Part shown: in pieces, positions 8,042 through 10,831 of the stretch
How the letters are laid out: every line of letters starts with the position of its first letter
Position numbering within the stretch: the stretch's first letter is position 1
Assembly: GCF_963548695.1 (NCBI RefSeq)
Contig: NZ_CAUUWA010000073.1
Span: 1 to 10,831 of the forward strand
Length of the DNA stretch: 10,831 nt
Direction of reading: 5' to 3'
Source: an uncultured Fretibacterium sp.
GTDB lineage: Bacteria > Synergistota > Synergistia > Synergistales > Aminobacteriaceae
Position numbers and translations under genes: made by a program
The notes under the pieces: model-generated
What the model was told of the DNA's origin: nothing
Seen by the model: only the letters and a program-made list of their open reading frames with translations
Databases searched by the model: none

Positions 8042-8670
8042 GGCTCTTCATGGTGCGCCACGGGGAGACGGCTTGGAACCGGGAATGGCGCCTTCAGGGT
8101 CAGAGGGACATCCCGTTGGACGAGACGGGGCTGCGGCAGGCGGAGCTCACGGCCGGGCGCTTTCGCGGTTTTCCGCTGGACGCGGTGCTCTCCTCGCCGT
8201 TGAGGCGGGCGGAGGCGACCGGCAGGAGAATCTTCGAGGCGGCGAAATGCGAAAGTTTCGTGACCGACCCCGGCTTCATGGAGATCCACCACGGCGACTG
8301 GGAGGGCATGACCGTGCGGGAGATCGCGCAAAAGGACGCGTCCCTGCTGGAGGAGTGGCATTCCTGCCCCGAAAGGGTGAGGATGCCCGGCCCCGGCGGC
8401 GAGGCCCTGGCGGATGTGCAGCGGAGGGCGGTCTCGGCGCTGGAACGCACCGTGCCGAACTCCGGCAAAGACGCGCTGCTGGTGACGCACGGCGCGGTCC
8501 TCAAGGTGCTGATCTGTCACTTTCTCGACGTCCCGCTGTCCTGCTATTGGCGGCTCAGGGTCCCGAACTGCGGCGTCTCCTGCGTCGAGTTCACGGACGG
8601 AATGCCGCGTGTGGCGCTCTTGAGCGACGTTGGCCATCTGAGGGAGGGGCGGGGAAACTTTTTGCCGTAA
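8038..8670 (+). CDS. Histidine phosphatase family protein (phosphoglycerate mutase-like)
   Basis: Cytoplasmic phosphatase of the branch-1 histidine phosphatase superfamily, 210 residues, a normal length for CobC/GpmB-like members. The catalytic RHGET is at residues 7-11, with His8 as the phospho-acceptor. Also present are GLRQA (about 31-35), SSPLRRAEAT (about 52-61) with conserved Arg, the acidic MEIHHGDWEG (81-90), PGGEAL-like GPGGEALADV, and THGAVLKVL with the second catalytic His at 151. The substrate cannot be assigned: alpha-ribazole phosphatase (CobC), broad sugar-phosphate phosphatase and phosphoglycerate mutase-like enzymes share these motifs, and no cobalamin gene is nearby. It begins 41 bases after the permease stop and probably shares its transcript. 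No clear terminator follows. Confidence 0.92.
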   Translation: MRLFMVRHGETAWNREWRLQGQRDIPLDETGLRQAELTAGRFRGFPLDAVLSSPLRRAEATGRRIFEAAKCESFVTDPGFMEIHHGDWEGMTVREIAQKDASLLEEWHSCPERVRMPGPGGEALADVQRRAVSALERTVPNSGKDALLVTHGAVLKVLICHFLDVPLSCYWRLRVPNCGVSCVEFTDGMPRVALLSDVGHLREGRGNFLP

Positions 8671-8920
8671 TTTTCCGCAGAATAAATCATTCATATGCTT
8701 CGTTCAATCAGACGTCCCACTCTTTGCAGCCTTTCGGGCGGCGGATGCCGTGTTGGCGCCAACATCGAAGTAAAGTCCGGCAGTTTCACCTTCAACGCTG
8801 ACGAAAGGCACGCCTTGGCCGCTTCGTACCCCTTCGGCCCGACGTACTTCTTTGTGCTCCATCGGTGCGCATTGCGGTTCATAAAAGCTGCCGGATGAAG
8901 GTCCCAGCTCCCCGCACGGT
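8671..8920. other. Gene-free spacer with palindromes
   Basis: I see no credible gene here. Three short overlapping frames exist, but none shows a ribosome binding site together with a family pattern. A perfect 14-bp palindrome, TGTTGGCGCCAACA, lies at 8751-8764. Inverted copies of TCCGGCAG lie at 8776-8783 and 8888-8895, bounding a 120-bp segment. Either could be an operator or the remains of a small mobile hairpin element. No terminator is obvious after the phosphatase gene. Confidence 0.4.
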
Positions 8921-9292
8921 TCATACTTCGTCGACGCTCTGCTTATTACCTGCAAAAGCTTTGGGATTGGGAGAAAAAATCCGGTTCATCATGAACTCTC
9001 TGTACTCGGTGGGCTTCATCCCGGTATGTCTTCGGAACATTTCCGACAGGCTGCCGATGCACCGATACCCCGCCATCTCGGCGATCCGGGAAACGGGGGG
9101 CTCCGTATCCCGCAGAAGGCGTCCCGCATGGGGCATACGCTGGACCACGATATACTGCTGAACGCTTGTGCATCCGTCTCTCCAGTTCCTCGATTCGCCC
9201 GTCAGCCAATCCTTTTCGTCCGATCGCCAAACTTTCGGGTAATTGCATTGACAACGAATGCCCGGATAATTTAAGATATGGTCCAGCCGATA
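8921..9292 (-). pseudogene. AraC-family transcriptional regulator, decayed DNA-binding domain
   Basis: Remnant of an AraC/XylS two-helix-turn-helix domain, readable only by switching frames twice. Going down the minus strand: YRLDHILNY (about 9292-9266) in one frame; SMQLPESLAIGRKGLADGR with IEELERRMHK, the first HTH, in a second frame (about 9254-9165); then SVQQYIVVQRM, PVSRIAEMAGYR and FRRHTGMKPTEYREF, the second HTH and AraC signature, back in the first frame from 9166 to the stop at 8921. The usual 150-200-residue sensor domain upstream is absent: that DNA holds short repeats and the methyltransferase promoter region. Two frameshifts plus a missing N-terminus argue for decay rather than a single sequencing error. 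It may once have controlled a neighbour, but this cannot be told from sequence. Confidence 0.75.
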
Positions 9293-9334
9293 TGTACCGA
9301 GTGGATTATATTTCGGAAGAAATTGACCCTCGAG

Positions 9335-9394
9335 CTTCCTGCATCCAGGGTCTCTATATCGAAGTTTCCTGCGTCCAAATTTCATGCATCAAAA
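9335..9394. repeat. Degenerate tandem repeat, period 15 bp, about four units
   Basis: Units begin at 9335, 9350, 9365 and 9380. Units 1, 3 and 4 share the pattern TTCCTGCATCCA with 10 to 12 of 15 positions equal; unit 2 is much diverged (7 of 15 against unit 3). One minus-strand frame reads LDAGN, FDIET, LDAGS in succession, a five-residue period like pentapeptide-repeat proteins, but with a stop in unit 4. It looks like a repeat relic and not an active gene. Confidence 0.5.
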
Positions 9395-9443
9395 GAGGCG
9401 GGAAAAGCCCTTGAGAAACTTTTCCCATCCAATTTGTTCGCTG

Positions 9444-9475
9444 CACAATAGTTTGATTAAGAAAACTATTTTGTG
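9444..9475. promoter_or_regulatory. Inverted repeat upstream of the methyltransferase, operator candidate
   Basis: AATAGTTT and AAACTATT (9447-9454, 9463-9470) are perfect 8-bp arms around an 8-base centre. CAC and GTG extend the arms on the outside, with two extra T on the right. It ends 39 bases before the start codon, where a repressor or activator site would be expected. No confident -35/-10 pair was found beside it. The A/T-rich arms contrast with the surrounding GC-rich DNA. Confidence 0.5.
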
Positions 9476-9514
9476 GGCGATGTGTAAGGGACACGACAGG
9501 AAGGGGAGATTCAA

Positions 9515-10522
9515 GTGAACGACAGGGCAGGCATCTACGAGCGGCTGACGGCATTGCCGTATATTCACGCGTATCGGCAGTTGATCATGGGGGCGGTCGA
9601 GTTGGACGTATTCACGCAGCTGGAGACGCCGGTCACCGCGGGGGAACTGTCCGGAAGGATGTCCTGGAACGAATACAACACCCTCAACCTTCTGAAGGGG
9701 CTTTACGGCATCGGTTTCCTGGAGCGGGACGGCGACAGCTTCCGCAACATGCCCGAGACCTCGAGATACCTGGTCAGAGGGAAGCCCGAGTACATGGGGG
9801 GCGTGTTGTCCTTTTTCTGCGGCAATCAGGGCATGAACCTCGGAAACGTGGCACGGCATGTCAAGGAGGGGCCGAAGCCGGAGGAGCATACCCAACGGTC
9901 CATGGATTTTGCGGCCTATGGCGCGGCGATGCGCGACGCGCAGTCCGGCATACGCCAGCAGGAGCTGCTGGACATCATCCACAGTCTTCCGGAAAACAGC
10001 TCGATCGGGAAGATTCTGGACCTCGGCTGCGGAGCCGGCTGCCTGGGGCTCGCCGTCATACGGGATGCCCCGGAGCGTACGGGCGTCCTTTTCGACCTGC
10101 CGTCCATGAAGAGATTGATCGAGGAGACCGTCTCCCTTGCCGGAATGCAGGAGCGGGCCTCCGTCATGACCGGAGACTTTACGAAGGACGACATTGGCGG
10201 CGGCTATGACCTGATCCTCTGCCATTCAATCATGCTGTTCGCCATTGCGGGCGGCCCGGATTTCTTCGCCAGGCTTAGGATGGCACTGAACCCGGGCGGT
10301 TTGGTCGTGTGCGTGAACGAGGGCATCGAGCCCGATTATTCTGGCCCCTGGGATATGATCCTGGGCTACATGGCGTTCAATCTCCAGGGGATGCCGATAG
10401 GCGTGCTCAAGGGGCAGGTAGCGGACATGGCAAAGGCAGCCGGGTTTGGCCCGGTGGAGAACAGGACGGCCCTCCTCAGCACGGGAACGCACGACATAAA
10501 TATTTTGAGGAAGCGGGATTGA
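9515..10522 (+). CDS. SAM-dependent O-methyltransferase with N-terminal dimerisation domain
   Basis: Class I methyltransferase of the O-methyltransferase family 2 type (acetylserotonin/hydroxyneurosporene methyltransferase-like), 335 residues. Residues about 10-90 look like the winged-helix dimerisation domain (AVELDVFTQLETPVTAGELS, then NLLKGLYGIGFLERDGDSF). The SAM fold follows: motif I ILDLGCGAGCLGL (167-179), acidic FDLPSM (193-198), GDF (220-222), YDLILCHSIM (231-240) and NPGGLVVCVNEG (259-270). The catalytic His of plant-type enzymes is not obvious to me, so the acceptor and even O-specificity are unproven. The GTG start is chosen for AAGGGGAG 6 bases upstream. The CMD-family gene downstream is on the same strand; small-molecule modification is likely, but the pathway is unknown. 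Confidence 0.88.
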   Translation: MNDRAGIYERLTALPYIHAYRQLIMGAVELDVFTQLETPVTAGELSGRMSWNEYNTLNLLKGLYGIGFLERDGDSFRNMPETSRYLVRGKPEYMGGVLSFFCGNQGMNLGNVARHVKEGPKPEEHTQRSMDFAAYGAAMRDAQSGIRQQELLDIIHSLPENSSIGKILDLGCGAGCLGLAVIRDAPERTGVLFDLPSMKRLIEETVSLAGMQERASVMTGDFTKDDIGGGYDLILCHSIMLFAIAGGPDFFARLRMALNPGGLVVCVNEGIEPDYSGPWDMILGYMAFNLQGMPIGVLKGQVADMAKAAGFGPVENRTALLSTGTHDINILRKRD

Positions 10523-10568
10523 AGCTCAACCGATCAACCGGCGAATACTCCGGGCTCATCGCGATTGC

Positions 10569-10597
10569 TTGACCTGGAGCCGGATCGAGGGTATAAA
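10569..10597 (+). promoter_or_regulatory. Sigma-70-type promoter upstream of the CMD-family gene
   Basis: TTGACC (10569-10574) and TATAAA (10592-10597) are separated by exactly 17 bases, the best promoter match in the window. Transcription would start near 10604 and give a leader of about 86 bases. The leader contains a GC-rich hairpin (GCCGC/GCGGC, 10614-10618 and 10637-10641). This gives the last gene its own promoter, apart from the methyltransferase. Confidence 0.65.
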
Positions 10598-10689
10598 CGG
10601 TTTGCGTTGGGTGGCCGCAGGGCTGCCCGGAGCGCAGCGGCGGCTGGTTGATTGTGTCGATTGATGGATGGGAAGAGGAGGAATCGGCT

Positions 10690-10831
10690 GTGGATACGCC
10701 CCATGGGGATCAGGGAGGGAAAGGCTCCGCGCGGAAGATCGTACAGACCGCCGGGCGCGACGCGCTGGGCGACTTTGCGCCGGACTTTGCCCGTTACAAC
10801 GACGATATCCTTTTCGGCGAGGTGTGGTCGA
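10690..10831 (+). CDS. Carboxymuconolactone decarboxylase (CMD) family protein, 3' end cut
   Basis: Only the first 47 residues are in the window. After a short polar N-terminus the frame reads TAGRDALGDFAPDFARYNDD and then ILFGEVWS, which resembles the start of carboxymuconolactone decarboxylase/AhpD-like proteins, where a conserved Glu follows in the next helices. The family includes gamma-carboxymuconolactone decarboxylase and many small alkylhydroperoxidase-like proteins; the CxxC motif that would separate them lies beyond the edge. The GTG start is supported by GAGGAGG (10675-10681), 8 bases upstream, and by the promoter at 10569. Function beyond the family cannot be given. Confidence 0.75.
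   Translation, partial: MDTPHGDQGGKGSARKIVQTAGRDALGDFAPDFARYNDDILFGEVWS

Noticed and set aside
6828..8051. A 407-codon minus-strand open frame opposite the permease
   Set aside because: Antisense shadow rich in His, Asp, Gln and Gly; the plus strand encodes an unmistakable TRAP permease.
8691..8955. Short overlapping frames on both strands between the phosphatase and the AraC remnant
   Set aside because: No ribosome binding site and no recognisable domain in any frame. A superficial resemblance to group II intron tail sequence near 8915-8930 could not be extended to any intron domain.
1..10831. CRISPR arrays, tRNA or rRNA genes, complete insertion sequences
   Set aside because: I saw no regularly spaced identical repeats, no tRNA cloverleaf or rRNA-like segment, and no transposase reading frame.

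Overview
The window is GC-rich bacterial DNA in which an interrupted flagellar operon lies back to back with a TAXI-type TRAP transporter locus. The combination of flhA-flhF-flhG, a tripartite TAXI transporter with a fused permease, an AraC-type regulator remnant and an O-methyltransferase next to a carboxymuconolactone decarboxylase (CMD) family gene suggests an anaerobic, flagellated, amino-acid-using bacterium. Synergistota is my best guess, but this rests on gene content and composition only.

Layout. Minus strand, 4265 down to 1: flhA, flhF and flhG (cut by the window edge), tightly packed. flhA and flhF abut (TAGATG), and flhF and flhG overlap by 4 bases (ATGA). flhA carries one extra base in a run of nine G (coding strand, 3210-3218), in the linker between its membrane and cytoplasmic domains. 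A perfect 12-bp hairpin lies just upstream of the run in the mRNA. From 4266 to 4775 is a divergent intergenic region with a leftward terminator-like hairpin, an imperfect hairpin and a strong rightward promoter. Plus strand, 4776-8670: TAXI solute-binding protein, an intrinsic terminator inside a 267-base gap, the fused TRAP permease, a possible 15-codon linker ORF with ATGA overlaps at both ends, and a histidine phosphatase.

From 8671 to 9514 there is no intact gene. It holds palindromes, the decayed DNA-binding domain of an AraC-family regulator (minus strand, two frameshifts, no sensor domain), a 15-bp-period repeat and a large inverted repeat. From 9515 (plus): an SAM-dependent O-methyltransferase, a near-consensus promoter, and the start of a CMD-family gene cut by the window end.

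How the genes work together. FlhA is the export gate of the flagellar type III apparatus, and FlhF and FlhG set where and how many flagella are built. The TAXI pair imports an unidentified, probably organic-anion, substrate using an ion gradient; the terminator after the binding-protein gene fits higher expression of the binding protein than of the permease. No complete new system is evident. The most notable signal is the hairpin plus homopolymer in flhA, which could be a phase-variation or transcript-slippage switch, or simply a sequencing error.
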